From Forficula auricularia (Eukaryota > Arthropoda > Insecta > Dermaptera > Forficulidae): 64,000 bases of DNA. This document shows, piece after piece, positions 25,115 through 40,100 of this stretch. The DNA lies in contig JALMQS010000137.1 of NCBI GenBank assembly GCA_024734495.1, positions 905,600-969,599 of the forward strand, read 5' to 3'. The notes beneath the pieces were generated by a model that worked only from the letters and a program-made list of their open reading frames with translations, had not been told where the DNA came from and ran no database searches. Made by a program: the position numbers and the translations under genes. Within the stretch, counting starts at the first letter, position 1; every line of letters begins with the position of its first letter.

Positions 25115-28100
25115 CTGAAAGAAAGAATTCTGGTCAGATTTTCGGACTACAGTGAAACTCCTGAAATCCGAACCCAGGAAACCGAAATACCGGGAAATCC
25201 GAACGCAAAAAAGAGAAACTTATTTATTTAGTCATAAAACAAATATGTATATATTCTACATTATAAACTTATTTTAGATCATTAGTTGAAAAATTAACAA
25301 ATAAGTACAGTTAGCATACCTAACAAAGTGTAAATGTGACAATGAAAACTGATATTCAATGTAAAGAGCTTATCTGGTGGGATCATCCGTAGCCTAATTG
25401 GAAAGGCGCTCTTCGCGTAAAGGAGAGAGACACGGGTTCGAATCCCATCGGATGCTCAATTTATTTTTCCTTTTCAAAAAATAATAAAATAATTTTCTAA
25501 TATGTAGAATTAACATAGGAAATTATTGATTGTATTATTTAACTTTCGCGGTTCAAATTGCTTTAAGAAAAAATTATAACTAAGGCTTAAAAGTTAATTT
25601 GTCTAAAAGTGTAAATGTGTTTAAAAATGTATTAAGTCTTGTGATTTAAGTTTAAACTGGACATAAGTTCCTTTTTCTATGAAGCGATTCTTATATTGAA
25701 TCAGTTGCAAATATAGACAAAATTCAAATATTTTTTCCTTAACCTTGCCCATAAAGAGTTGCTTCATCATTAATTCAAATTAGCATCACAAAAATATAAC
25801 GTAGAGCTTGATAATTTATTAATTACCTTATTTTGTTAACTTTTACTTAAAGAAACTTTTAATTTTTTTAGAATTTCTGAAAAACATTTATACAGCTCTT
25901 TTTGGAAAATATCTTCTCACAGATCATCCATATAAATAATATATCTATTTTTTAAAATGGTCCCAAAAATGGACAAAAAAATATGAAAAAAATATAGAAA
26001 AAAATAATGCTCGTATCATAATATCTATATAAATAAAAATGTACTGTTACGCTTAAGTGATACGTTGAAGGATCTCCGAAAGTTTTTCACCAATTTCTTT
26101 GAAATTTTCACACAACATTCCATTCAAATACACGAGTGTTTTTATAGATATCAGATCTGTGGCATCTAAACACAAAAGCAAAAAAATATTTTTTTCGAGG
26201 AAACAACGCCAGCGCCTCTCTGGGGGTAAAAGCAAACAAGATGGCCAATAATAGCTTTTTGGAAATCTTTAAACTGTCAATATTATTTTTGGTTAAGGGA
26301 ACAATTTTGACAAGTAATATATAATTCATTTACTCTTTTAATACCTATTCTATAATTATTTGCATTTTCAATTTATTTTAAAAACTATTATTATTTTTTA
26401 AATCACAGCAACGCAAGAACGCAACTTGAGTGCTCTGATTCTTTTTGGTTGTCTAAATACAGGCGTCCCCATATAGTGGTGCCCTCTTCTGGCTGAATTT
26501 AGAAGGTCAGATGTTGAATAGGAGGAATCATCAAATGTATATTCTCATAGACATTATTTATGTTGGAATAAAAATCCAAAGTCTTATAAAAATAGTGACT
26601 AGCTTGCTATATAAACAAAACGAATTTTCTATATCCACTGGGGCAATTGAATCCATGAGAAATAACAGACAAAATGAAAGATATTAATTTGCCGATGGTA
26701 ATAGATTCAAATTTACTAGAAAATCATAGATCAAAGATGGTGTCATCTATTCTAGAACTCGAATGGAGTGGAATATTTTTAGCTGGGCCAGGTGGCCCGG
26801 ATTGCTGTTACTGGCACTCGGGTTCGAATCCCGAGGGGGTGAAAAACAACCCCTCCCCGGCATTCTCATTAAAAAATATTCCACTCCATCGGATTTAATA
26901 GATGACACCATCTTTGATCTATGATTTTTCTAACAGACAAAATATTTATAATTAAAAAGACTATGATGAAGGTCGAAGGTCTCAAGCAAATAAAATTATA
27001 TATACATATTTATAAATTGATAGGTATATATAGAAATCCATATATTCATTTGCACCAAGTAGAAGAAAACCTCATTGTGATTTCTTTTTATATTATGCAA
27101 ATTCATAATCATCGATATGAGTTATTTACTAGAACTAAGAATATTTTCATTGGATACCTCAAAAGATACTAATTTTTCATCCAAATCCAGGATAATTAAA
27201 AAATTACTGTTTTCTGTTTTGGAATGACTTCGATACGTCATTAAACACATTTCGGATTGTTTTAATAAATGAATCGTGCTTAATTAATAAGACTATACTC
27301 AGGCCCGTCGAGGGGGGGGGGGTCAGTTACCCCAGGGCCCTGCCTCACCACTGTTATATACATTTTTGTACTACTAAAATCTATTACTTGAAATATAAAA
27401 TAGCAAAATTAGATATCAAAACACTTTAAATTACGGATTTATTTATTTGTTCAATAATAAAATATTTTACAAATTGAAAAGTGTAGTACTTTTTTTATTT
27501 GTCCTAGCATTGAGGGTCGTGCTGGTTTGATTTTGCCCCAGGATCCCTAACAGCTCTCCACAGGCCTGACTATAATAAGATCATTATAATAAGACTATCA
27601 GGAACATATGATAAAAGACACCCTTATAAATCAAATTATTCTGCGTACTCCGGGCAAAAGTTTCTTTTAAGTTTACAATTTTAATCCAATATTTTTATAA
27701 GACTTTGGATTTTTATTCCAACATAAATAATGTCTATGAGAATATACAATTGATGATCCCTCCTAATCAACATCTGACCTTCCAAATTCAGCCAGAAGAG
27801 GGCACCACCATATGGAGGCGCCTGTATTTAGACAACCAAAAAGAAGCAGAGCACTCAAGTTGCGTTCTGCAGGCTTTAATCAAGGCAATTTTTACTTTCA
27901 CATTTATATTATTCAATAGAATATAATGGGGAAGTATTGCGATGGCCTGTCTGGTTAATTTTCTTCATAAAGAAGCAGAGAACAACGTCATTGATTTCTC
28001 CTTATTAATCAACAACTCTACTATAGCCAAAATAAAATCTTTTGAATTAATATTAGATCGGTGAAAGCAATAGGGTTATACCCGAGGGTTGAACTGCGAA

Positions 28101-31100
28101 CTAATATTGTGTACACCTACTTCCACTTCCACTTTCATTTCTAAGTAGAAGACAATAGATGAATTTATCTAATGAAATCCACATAATTCCAAAGACGTGT
28201 ACACCTAATTCCAATCGCGGTTCACCCCTCGGTTATATGTTGTTATATCATGTTTACCTCTTTTTTCTAATTCGTGTAATTCATCGACATTGATGAATTC
28301 GATGGTGCCATTTTTGTCCATTTGTGGTAAAGGTGTGGGCGATTCATCAGGTAAGATTTGGTATTCTCGGGGACTTTCAGAATATTCCCCTCGATCGACG
28401 TACTCCCGTCCATAATCCTTGAATATTAAAAAATAAGAATTAAAAAAGTCTTTAGTTAGTTTCTATAGGCTTAAGCTAAAAGTAATGGAAATTCGAAAAT
28501 GGCGCTTGGGTTTGACAACAGAAAGGGAGATTCCTTTTGACATGTAAAATAAACATGTTGGGATGATTTTTCTTCTCTAGGGTTAGACCAACTACTTCAA
28601 CAAGTTGAACGCTTGGGTCGACTCCCTTCCTTACCATATGATAAGCAAAACAAACATTTCTACTAAGATTCCTGATCCTTGCCTTTAAATTCTTCTTAAT
28701 TTAAAAGAATATAATTGAAAAATGTATTTTTTCTTTCGATTGGCAAAAAAAAATTAAATTTCAATGAATTTAATATTCTGGTCACTCAGGCGAATCATGC
28801 CAGAAGGGCTTACCAGATAACATTATATTATGAATAAAGATATTTAAAAAAATAAATAAAAAAATAAAATAAATTTATTTAAAATATGGTTCACCATTTT
28901 TGGAGTGGTTCAAAAATTTAATTTTTACGAGAGATATAAAATATATTATATTCGAGCTCTGTATATATATGTATATAATATACTATTAGAATAAATTATA
29001 ATTTCTGAGTAAAAATGTATTTATAAAAACATCCCAATATGAGAGGTAAGGGGGACACTTTTTGTATCACTTCACCATTTTTGGAGTGGATCAAAAAGAA
29101 GATATAAAAATAAATATTATATATTCGAGCTCTGTATTTAATATAATTTTAGAATTAGTTAAAATTTCTTGAAAAGTAAAGTTTTATTTTCTTAAAAAAA
29201 TTCAAATATGAGAGGTAATGAGGTATAACTTCACCATTTTTGGAGTGGTTCATAAATTTAATTTTTAGGAGAGATATAAATATAAATATTATGTTCAAGC
29301 TCTGTATATAATATACTATTAGAATAAATTAAGCATTTTTGAAAAGTTAAACTTTATTTTCTTAAAAACATGCGCGGATCCAGAAGGGGCCGATGGGGGC
29401 GTTCACATTATAATGGCAAAAAACAGGATGGTGTGTGAGGTGTTAGTGGGGGAAATTAAGAATTGGGAATTAAATTTAATAGAGAAATTAGAAAAGACCT
29501 AAAGGCAGGGGAATAAGGAAGAAGATGGGAGGAAAAAGAAGATGATTTCGGACAATCAGGTGAAAAGGGAAGAAGAAGAATTCTTTACTATAATTCAACA
29601 AACTGCCTAAATGGACTTAGTCAACCAAAAATAAATAAATATCTCTCTCCTCTTAAAATTGCATCTTTTTGCTCATTGTAGTTAATTATAAAACATGTTG
29701 GGGCATAATGATCTACCACATTTTGAATAGGTATAAAAAAAAAAAAATTTAACTAAAAAAACTGAATATATTTTTGAAAAGAACATAAAATATTTTTTTT
29801 TAAATAAAGGCTTGAAATGCAAAAACTAAACACTCAAAATGGCGGGAGGATAAAAATTGAAAATTCTAGCTCTTTTTTGACCCTCCTTTTGGGTGGTTAT
29901 AGTTTCGGCATTTCTAGCTTTTTTGGGACCCACAGAATATGTATACAAGATTTGGTTGTGTTTGGTCGAAAGGGCTAGAATTTATATTTTTGACCGCCCC
30001 ACCTTTGTCTAATAATGTTTAAAACACATTAAAAAAAAATTATTTTAAAATTCAGTTTTTTTCTAGTTAAATTTTTTCATTTTTTATACCTCTTCAAAAA
30101 TGTGGTAGATCTTTATGCCCCACCCTGTACTTAATTTGTGGGCCGCAGAGCGTACTAGATAATTTGGAAAAAGGACTGTAATTTATCCTATCCTTTACAA
30201 ATTAATAAGCTTACTCCTTTTACCTGCAATCGGATGGGCGGTGTTTCGTTGCCAACATAATCCCTACAGGGACTTCCAGAGCCAGTTGTTGCATATTCAG
30301 CATGTCCACGCAGAGCCTGACCAAATGTTCCTGCTCCCGTTGCTCCTGTTGTCGGATCTGCGCCCAGAAGTCCTCCATAAGCTGTCATCGGGACATATCC
30401 GTTTCCACCAGCAGCTGCTGAAGCGGCAGCAGCGGCGTTGAAAAATCCAGAAGAATACGGCGAACTTGTGGGCGTCAATAGATTCAAATGCGGTGAAAGA
30501 TCATTGCTGCAAATTAAGTTCAAGTTAACAAGACGTAAGTACTGCATTTTCTACTCCAGCTAAAATAAAATCGGGCTTCCCTTTCTTTATTTCAATCCGC
30601 TAAGTTTCAATTTGAATAATACATTAATTTATTCTGTTAAATTATCGACTAAATATTTATGAAAAAACTTACGTTTGCTTATTTATCCTTAATTTCATAC
30701 TAAACTAAATGGAACTCTAAAGTGAAACATCAATTTCTATTAGATAATATTAGAGTATAAAACATAAGAAAAACTATAAGAATTCAATATAGAAAGGAAA
30801 TTCCAGAAAGAAAAATCGAAATGTACGGTATTCAAGACATATTTTCACATTAATCCGGATAATCTAAAATTAAATGATTGTTCTAGATATTGCTTGAATT
30901 AAAATAAAATATATGCTGTTTTCATAAAATTTAATAATTTATAGAGTTGAATGTAAGTACTTGTGATGTGAAAGTTGACTCAGATATCATGTTATGTTTT
31001 CTATTCTTTTCCCACTAATTTTAGGGTAACATATTATAAAATGTGTAAAAAGAGGATATATTATGTTTCCTTCACTGACTTTTCGACCCTGAAGAAGGAG

Positions 31101-34100
31101 GGAACAAGCCTCAGAAACGTCGTTTTATGAATAAAAAGATAGTTTAAATTATCTTCTTTTTTTTAATTTTGGACTGCCTCATCAATATCCACTCGATATA
31201 AGTTAATTTTTTGGAATTCTATAGGAGGGCTATAGCGCTAACAAAAATCTTGAGATACACTTGGATTATAAGTGGCTATATAATACCAATTATTTAGTTT
31301 ATGAACACCGCGTTTAAATCGATTGGTACACTTTTTAATCTCTCCTGTAAGATTTGAGTTTTGAAATGTATTCCCATTTTACAAATGCCGATTCAATTAA
31401 CAATTATGGTTGAATAATTAAATAAATATGTAAAAAAAATTATTAATGGGATGTAAAAACAAATCTTTGGTTACAAATGAAAATTCTTGTACAGTGAAAC
31501 CCCTCAAATCCGAACCTCTCTAATCCGAAATCCCGGGAAATTCCAACGCAAACAAGAGAAATTTATTTATTTAGTCATAAAACAATTATGTATATATATA
31601 TTCTACATTATAACATCATTTTACATAATTAGTTGACAAATTAACAAAGAAGTACAGTTAGCATACCTAACAAAGTGTAAATGTGTCTACATACTTATGT
31701 CAGCCAGGATTGTAAAACGGTAAAAGTTTGTTATCAACATTCTTTAGGTTAATAATTTTGCAAAAACAAAAACAATGAAATAATAATTGAAACACACAAA
31801 AGATCACTTAATCTTTCACTTAATATCAGTTAACTTCATTTTCGAAGCTATTTTCGGCTAATCCGAACAGGCTACAGTTCGAATTTGAGGGGTTTCACTG
31901 TATTATGAAATGGCCAAAAAAGTTGAAAGATGAATGGCAAACTTCTTACCTGGAAGAATAACTCCAGGATCCAGCTGCCTCAGCAGCTGTAGCGGATGAA
32001 TTTGTGAATTGGGGTAAACTATTGACATTATTTAAATTATTAAAACTATTCATCCCTCCGAAAGTATTGGAAACTGTTGAGCTGCTTGGAGTGCCTGAAA
32101 TTAGACATTCTTATTAAATGATAAGCATAACAATAATAATACCAAATACTAAAGATTTTACAACGACAAACGCAGTTGCTCATAAACCAACCTGATGAAA
32201 TATATCCTGTTTTACGTGGTGGTTCTCGTTTTCGCCATTTAGCCCTTCGGTTTTGGAACCAGACCTGGACTCTTGATTCAGAGAGGTTAAGTTTGAGTGC
32301 CAGCTCCTCTCTCGCGAAAACATCTGGATAAGGTGCCCTCTCAAAAGCTCGCTCAAGTTCTTCCAATTGGAAGGCTGTAAATGTCGTCCTAGAATAAAAT
32401 AAATATATATATTATTAGATTAGACACTTCATTTTTCATTTAATGTTTCTCTTTACCTCCATTCATTTTGTTAATATTTTATGTAAAAAATAAAAAATGT
32501 ATGAAGGTTTTTTTTTCAATTTTTCCCTCTTCCTATCTAAGGGATCGCCCATAAATTACGTCACACGAATTTCAAGATTTTTCGAACCCACCCTCCTCCC
32601 TCCCCTGTGTCACATTTTCATTGAACCCCCCCCCCTGTATTGTAACACTATAACTTTTATACTCTATAATCCAATAATTGTATACATTTTTTTTATAAAT
32701 TAAACTCAACTAAAAGGATTTAATATATTTTAAGTTTAACTTTATTATTATTCATATCATGAAATCTAAAAAATATATTTGAAAAATGTTGAAAAATTTT
32801 TAATTTTACTTTTGTGACAACACAATTTTTAAGATCCCCGAGAGCCCTGGCACATTTTATCACAAATATGATGCCCCCCCCCCCTTACTGTGTGACGTAA
32901 TTTACGGACGGCCCTTAATATAAAGACTTATTAAGAAAAATATGTGAAAAAAAAACTTAAAAAGGTCAATCGATGGTGAGACCTTTGGACCTCGAGATCG
33001 AAGCATTTAAAATTGTAAAACATTGGTTTATAATTTTTATTGGTTAAAATAAAGCTATTATATATAAAAAGAAAAAGAATAAATAAGTATTATGTTTCGA
33101 CAAAAGTATCGAGTTAAAAAGAGAATATATCGATTAAAGTTAAAGAATCGATTTAAAAAATATGTATTCAGGCCATGGAATATTTTTTTTAATCTAATAA
33201 AAAGGTTTTACTAAATTTTTGGAATTATTGAATTATATTATATATATATATATTATTTAATGAAAAAATTGCGGATAGGCTAAGACAGGGCTGTCCAACC
33301 TGCGGCCTAGCACAGCAATTAATGCGGCCCGACATAAAATTATAAATTTCCTTAAAACATTGAGATTGTTATCCAATTACTGGAAAAGATAGATATTTGA
33401 TACAATTTGACCTAAAATAATAAGAAAATAGAAAATCTCCCCAAAAGGTTTAGAAGAATAAAAAGCAGATTTTCAATTTTTAATGTGAAAAAATATATCG
33501 AGATTTCCGAAAAAATAATCACAATTTCGGCATATTTTAAACCATTTTTTTAGATTAGATATTATAACTGCAAACTTTCTGATTGAATGTATGGCACTAC
33601 AATCAAACATTGAACTGAAATAAATACTTAATAATGTCTCTTTATTAAAATTTCATAAAAATTATTTACCCAAAAACAAATATTCCTCCTGGCTTCAGAA
33701 TAATTATTCACTTTTAGAAATATGAATTTACATATACCTACCTAAAGCCATTTTCGAGAATAAAATTCACTAAAAGCAATATTATAAGCTCAACTATCCA
33801 TTAGGTGACAAAAATAACCAAGTTTAGAATAATTAAAAATTATTTTTCATCTCATATTTTTTAAATATTTATCATTTCAGTAATTAAAAATAATTTAAAT
33901 CTAGAAAAATGACTAAAAAGTACGTAAATAGAACGATCTCTCTTTCTTTATAGCAGCTAAGGCAAGGATTCAAATACAAGTTCAGACCTGTTTTAGACTA
34001 GTAGAAGTTAATTTCTTAATTTCTATTAGTCTGTAGGAATGGCCTTTTGACTATTGCACTTGGACTAATTGGATACTTGTTATTATATGTATATAGAGAA

Positions 34101-37100
34101 AACATTCAATTAATTCAAGAATTTGGAAATTTTAAGAAATAATTAAACTCGATATATTTCTAAAAGACTTCAAATTGCTAATAGAAGTAGATAAATGATT
34201 TAAAAACAAAATCTTGATGGAAAAGAACTCAAAGATTATTATGCTATGATATTTTTGCTTTTTTTTGTCTTGGTGGTTATCATTATTCTACATTATTAAC
34301 TATATTTTTTGGTTAAGAAATATCAATGGAATTAGTAAATTTTATATCAGGCCCGAGGCATTTGTTACTTTCAAATTTATATTCAAAGAATATAATGGGG
34401 AAGTATCGCGATGGCCTGTCTGGGTCCTGACTCTTTGAGAGCTTGTATCTCAGAGATGAAATAAGTTAATTTCATTTTGTAATTTCTAGGTGGAAGGAAT
34501 CGATGACCTTAATAGTTGAAAAACGAATTTAGGACATAAAACCGGAAATTGGGGTCCCCAGGGGCCGAAAAGGGGCTAAAAATCCATAAGTCTCAGAGAT
34601 AAGAAATTCGAAACTTAAGCTCGATATAGGCTAGAAGGAGTACAGCAAGGTTTTGGGTGAAATCGGAAGTGGACATTTACATGAAAGATTTTTCGTTTTT
34701 GATTTTCTCAAAAACGGCTATAACGATTTTTCTAAAAATTAGTGTATTTATCAAGTGTCATGAGTTAATAGTTGTGTCAAATTTTTAATCCGATTGAAAT
34801 AAAGGAAGGGGCTGTAAATTAGGAGAGTTGTGCCGAGGCACGATAAATACACTGATTAAAAAATCGTTAGAGCCGTTTTTGAGAAAATCGAAAAAAAAAC
34901 GAAATAAAGGAAGGGGGTGTAAATTAGTAGTGTCGCGATGACTTCAAATAAATGAAAATGTGAAAGTCGTGTGATGAACACACCAGTTCATTTTTCCTTC
35001 AAATGCGGCCCGTGTAAGCCAGACCCCTGGCCTAAGACGATCAAGAGATTTAGGTAAGCAAATTGATTAAATTAAAAAATAAAATAAACTTCTATAAGAA
35101 TTTATAAGTATTGACTATTTATTTAAAGGAATTATAATCATACACTTATTTAAAATTAAGAGGTGATGAATTAGGTGTTAACAACAACAGATGTTTGTTT
35201 TTTACAAAGATACCTCCGTTACGGTATGTGAACTGCATTGGGCTAAACGCGTGCCGACACTCGGCACTAGATAAGTGTGTCGATGTGCACATAATCCAGT
35301 ATTAGTCCATCTGCTCGGTTGTATGCCTTTCAATCAAATTATCATTTAATTATAGGGGAAACTGCGATGACACGTGGACGAGTGAGTGAGGTGAATAGAT
35401 GACTCAGAAATGAATGGGTCATCTGTGTCTTCTGCGGGCCACAAGCTCTTTTGATTCTTTAAAATATAAATTGATATATAAAACGCGACTTTGACCAACT
35501 TCCTGGCCTTTAATTAGAATCAAGATTTTTATTAGTAGGTATCTACACTCGGCGAGATGTCTAAATACAGTGAAACCCCCCAAATCCGAAATCCCGGGAA
35601 ATCCGAACGCAAAAAAGAGAAACTTATTTATTTAGTCATAAAACAATTATGTATATATTCTACATTTTAACATTATTTTAAATAATTAGTTGAAAAATTA
35701 ACAAAGAAGTACAGTTAGCATACCTAACAAAGTGTAAATGTATCTACGTACTTATGTCATCCACGATTGAAAAACAGTAAATCTTGGTTATTTAAATTCT
35801 TTAGGTTAATCACTTTGCAAAAACAATGAAATAATAAAAGAAACACGCATAATATCACTTGATATCAGTTATCTTCAATTGTCGAAGCTGCTTTCTGCTA
35901 ATCCGTACAAATTGAAATCCGAATAGGCTACAGTCCCAATTAGTTCGAATTTGGGAGGTTTCACTGTAGGTACACTCAAAAAATTACAATTTTTTTATTG
36001 ATTTGTGTTTAGAAATGCTGGAGAAAAATAATTTTTCAGCGTGATTTTTTCTGCATATCTGTCTGTGTGTTAGTCTGGTAATATATCTGAATTTCGATAC
36101 CTACAAAAACTCAAGACAGAAGATAGCAGAAAGTTCGTTTATATCCTTTTACTGCCAAAGTGTAAATATTTTTCAGATTGTAATTCTTTTTCTTCAAGTG
36201 CCATACTCAATCGAGCGTAAGCGATTATTACTCTAGAGCAGTGATTCTCAACCACTGTACCGTGGCACTTTTGTGTGCCGCGAAATTCTTGAAGTGTGCA
36301 GCCAAATTTTAGAAATGAAACAATAAAAATTATTTATTATGTACTTTTATCTAATGAGTTATTATTTTTTCGAGCTTAGCCATTCAGATCACATAATTTA
36401 ATGTAAAACTAAATAAATAACTTTAAAAAATATAGGCATACTTTTTATAGACTATTTCTCAAATTTAAATATAAAATTTTTTTATTGGGTTCGTAATCCA
36501 TTTGTGATAACGGATATGTCTGTACCTATATGAATTAACTTTGAATGAAGAGGAAGATCTAATTTCGCTTTGTAATAATCGAGATTTAATTTCAAAACAT
36601 TAGGAAGAGTCAATTCATTTTGGATTAACATTAGATGCGATGATCCCATAATAGCCAAAAAAGCTTTAAAAATATTATTACAATTTTCTACATCTTATTT
36701 GTGGGAATTCGGATTTTCAGCATTAACCAATATAAAAACGAAAAAATGATCGAGACTTTTATATGTAGAATGTAGATGACGAAATAAGAGTGGGATTATC
36801 ATTTTTACGACCAAATATAAAAGAAATATTTTTATTTTATTTTTTTAGTATGATAAAAATTGTACTAAACTGACTATGACTCGTTTAAATATTCAAACAC
36901 CACACATTCTGAGGTATATGAGTCAACACTTGACTAGGATGTAGTAGTCGGTTGCCACAGGATACTTCTCCCATAAGAAATGAAAGAATTTTTCTGTTTT
37001 TGGCTCTTAATATTTTTTTTTAAATATTAAGAACCAAAAATGAAAAATTCTTTCATTTCTTATGGGAGAAGTATCCTGTGGCAACCGACTACTACTACTA

Positions 37101-40100
37101 TTTTTTTTTAAATATTAAGAACCAAAAACAGAAAAATTCTTTCATTTCTTATGGGAGAAGTATCCTGTGGCAACCGACTACTACATCCTAGTCAAGTGTT
37201 GACTCATATACCTCAGAATGTGTGGTGTTTGAATATAAAAGAAATAATCAAAAATCAAGTTCAATTTTTCGCATTAAATGCATTCTTAATTTGTAATTAA
37301 TCACTCAATAAACATTATATTGTCTTTGTAGTACATGTTATTTTATTTTATATTGAAAATTATTTTCATAAATTATTTTACACAGTAACACAGTGTATTA
37401 TATAGGTAAGTAAAAAATTTTTAAACTTATCTTATTGTTAGTGTGCCGCCAAATATTGAAATTGTTAAAAGTGTACCGCGACAAAAAAGGTTGAGAATCA
37501 CTGCTCTAGAGACTCTCTAGTAGAGAGTAAATTATGGTCTCCATTGTAATTTTCCTGGAGAAATTTTTAACAGGAGTAGAATCCCGTTGCCTTCCCCTAG
37601 ATTGTAATTAAAGAACTGAAATTCAGCTCAACACTTGTCCGTAATATGCTACACTTTTTTGCGTAATTTCAGCTTTTTATATTAAAATTGAACTAACTAT
37701 ACCTATAGCCCGCGTTAAAGTCACTAAATATTCTCACGCAAATTTTCCCGGACTTTTTTATAGGCATCGGGTATTTCCCGGACTTATTTTCATAAAAACT
37801 TGACTACATCTAAAAAATCGAAATAAAAATGTATTTACTCAATTAAGAACAATTAGATAAGATTTGATAAAAATAGGAAAACAAAAGTGATTCTTTTTTG
37901 GGAAAATGACAAAAAACTTAAAAACACGTGAAGCAAGAGAGTAATTTAATTAATTTGATGAACCAAAATATTGCTGAAAACTCTTTAACTGACATTCAGT
38001 TCAAATTTCTTTTCTTCGTAATTTACCATTTTTGAAATATTAGGTGAAATTCTGTCCACTAGAGATTTGAACGCGCTCTTAGAATTGACCCTCCTGATAC
38101 AGATTTTATAAATGAAATAAACATACCGTTTATTGAAGAAAGTCGAAAACTAAAAACGATTAGTACCGATTTTTAACATAAACTAAACAAACATTCGGTG
38201 TTTGAAATTGTTTTAATTTTTTTAGTACCTACTTTTAGAACAATAAAAATTTAAATACCACTTTACTAGAGATTATAAACCTTTATCAGTGAAAGAATCT
38301 AAAATATCGGAATTCATCGTTGACTTAAAAAGCAATTTAAAAACCATATGTTTGGGAGCATATGTTCTCGTTTGGCATGCACATCCATCGATGGGGGTCA
38401 CTTTGAATTAGAAGGGCTAAAGGTGGCATCTAGTCACACTTGGCTGCTCTTGTAAACAAACCATTGACCCGGGGATATCTAAAGTGGCGAGCAAGAGATT
38501 TTATCTCAAAAATGAACAATTCAAAAAGGGATCAAATCTTCAAATTCTACTCAGCTTTTAAATATTAATATTTGAATTCATCGAGGTCTATTTGAACCTC
38601 TACATCGGCCGAATAACTGAACACAAATGAATACACTTTAACCGAATGTGGAAGAGAACATTCAACTAATAAATAATTTCGAAAGAAGTGAATAAACCTT
38701 TCAAAATTCCATGTACCTACACTCTTACGCATATTTTGGTTCACAGTAGATTTTCAGATTTCTTATTTTAGAGAAAAAAAATATCAAGCCAAATTGTTAT
38801 GTGTTTTCCAGTATCTACATATAAATCTCAATCTTTTAAGGATTTTTATGTCTTTGTATTTGGTCACGGTTTGGACATCCCTGGTTTAAATCGAATGGGA
38901 TTAAAGAAGGATATGAGGAATGATAATTTATTTTTTAAAAGGGTCACGTATATAATAATCCCTGACTATCCATTATCTTTTGACATGTAAGAACGTGCAA
39001 AGATCTAAAAGACAAGTCTTGGTCCAGGAGAGAAATTATCAATTAATTGTGATTGTTCTAGAAAGTCCCAATTCCTTGTCTCCTTGTACTAAAATGATAT
39101 AACTATAGACTGTCGTAGTATATAATTACTGAAATAATAAATATTTTAGAAAATGAAAATATGAGAAGAAGAATTTGTAAATATTCGAAACATAATTATT
39201 TTTTTTATCTTATCGTATGTATAGTTGAGCTTGTAATTTTGCTTTTAGTGAATTTTATTCTTAGAAAAAGCTTCACGTATTGTACAAATGTACTTTCATA
39301 TTTCAAAAAAGGGAATAAATATATCTCTACTTATAAATATTAATGTTTTAAGGAAGTTTATGATTTTATGTTGGGCCACACTCATTGCAGTGCTGAGCCA
39401 GGGTGGCCCCTGATTTACGTCTTAAAACTTATCTTCTTACCAAATTTAATTCCTTCATCAGTTCATCTTAATATATTAAAATGAAACCATATATCGTCAC
39501 CTTAGAGTGTAAATCTTCTAAATCAATTTTTTATCATATCGTCGGCTTAGAGTATAAACCTGCTAACTCCACTTTTTATCATATATAACATATTAATACC
39601 GCCGTTCGAAAGAAAAAGAGATGCAGAATCGTCCAAGTAAAACTGCTATACTTAAAATTACGATCGTAAGTTATAGAAAAAAAATGTGAAAAATAGTTTC
39701 TATCCATAACAACAATATTAAAAATTTCCTTTTTGTGAGTTAGAAGGTTTACACTTTAAGGCGACGATATGTTTTTCTATTTTTCTATTTTTTTTAATTT
39801 TTTTTTTAGTTTTTAGTTATTTCTTATTTATTATTCTTACAGCAAAATTTCTATAAATTTGATACAGCTTTTAATTATAGGCAATTTTTTTTATTTTTAT
39901 TTTTATTTTTAAATTAATGATGAAACATCTTTCGGCAAATGAAAATTTTACTATTTGATTTTCTATATAACAACAAATAAATAATTAAATAAAAAGTGAT
40001 ACAGATTTGATGCTGTGGATGAGTTGTTAAACAGGAAAGATGTTTCGGCTGAAACAACTTAGATTACACAATTTAATAAGATAAACTCATCAGAATGCAC

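Larger units (their letters stand above)
26419..27866. mobile_element. element with 175-bp inverted ends in repo intron 6
   Basis: Arms 26419-26593 and 27692-27866 are inverted complements (share AACGCAACTTGAGTGCTCTG and ATTATTTATGTTGGAATAAA). The interior holds the foldback SINE and the hAT MITE 27300-27568. No transposase; duplication not identified. Confidence 0.7.
36239..37503 (+). mobile_element. hAT element with degraded transposase, in repo intron 2
   Basis: Perfect inverted ends CAGTGATTCTCAACC / GGTTGAGAATCACTG and a perfect 8-bp duplication ctctagag. It carries the transposase C-terminal remnant 36547-36800 and a palindromic insertion at 36893-37236. Confidence 0.9.

Noticed and set aside
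25381..25460. A functional tRNA gene
   Set aside because: A and B boxes are good, but the anticodon loop lacks U33 and the sequence runs into the shared SINE tail.
28890..29345. CRISPR-like array
   Set aside because: Eukaryotic context and long diverged tandem units without spacers of constant length; ordinary tandem repeat.
30241..30441. Plus-strand frame over repo exon 5
   Set aside because: Antisense shadow of the Ala/Gly-rich exon.
32192..32388. Assigning the homeobox gene to homeobrain/ARX, Otp, Rx or Shox-like
   Set aside because: The stretch [15 protein letters not shown] and the PPRKTGYI tail fit Repo, not those families.
38799..38990. 63-codon frame as a small gene inside repo intron 2
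   Set aside because: No recognisable domain, AT-driven composition, no promoter or splice support.
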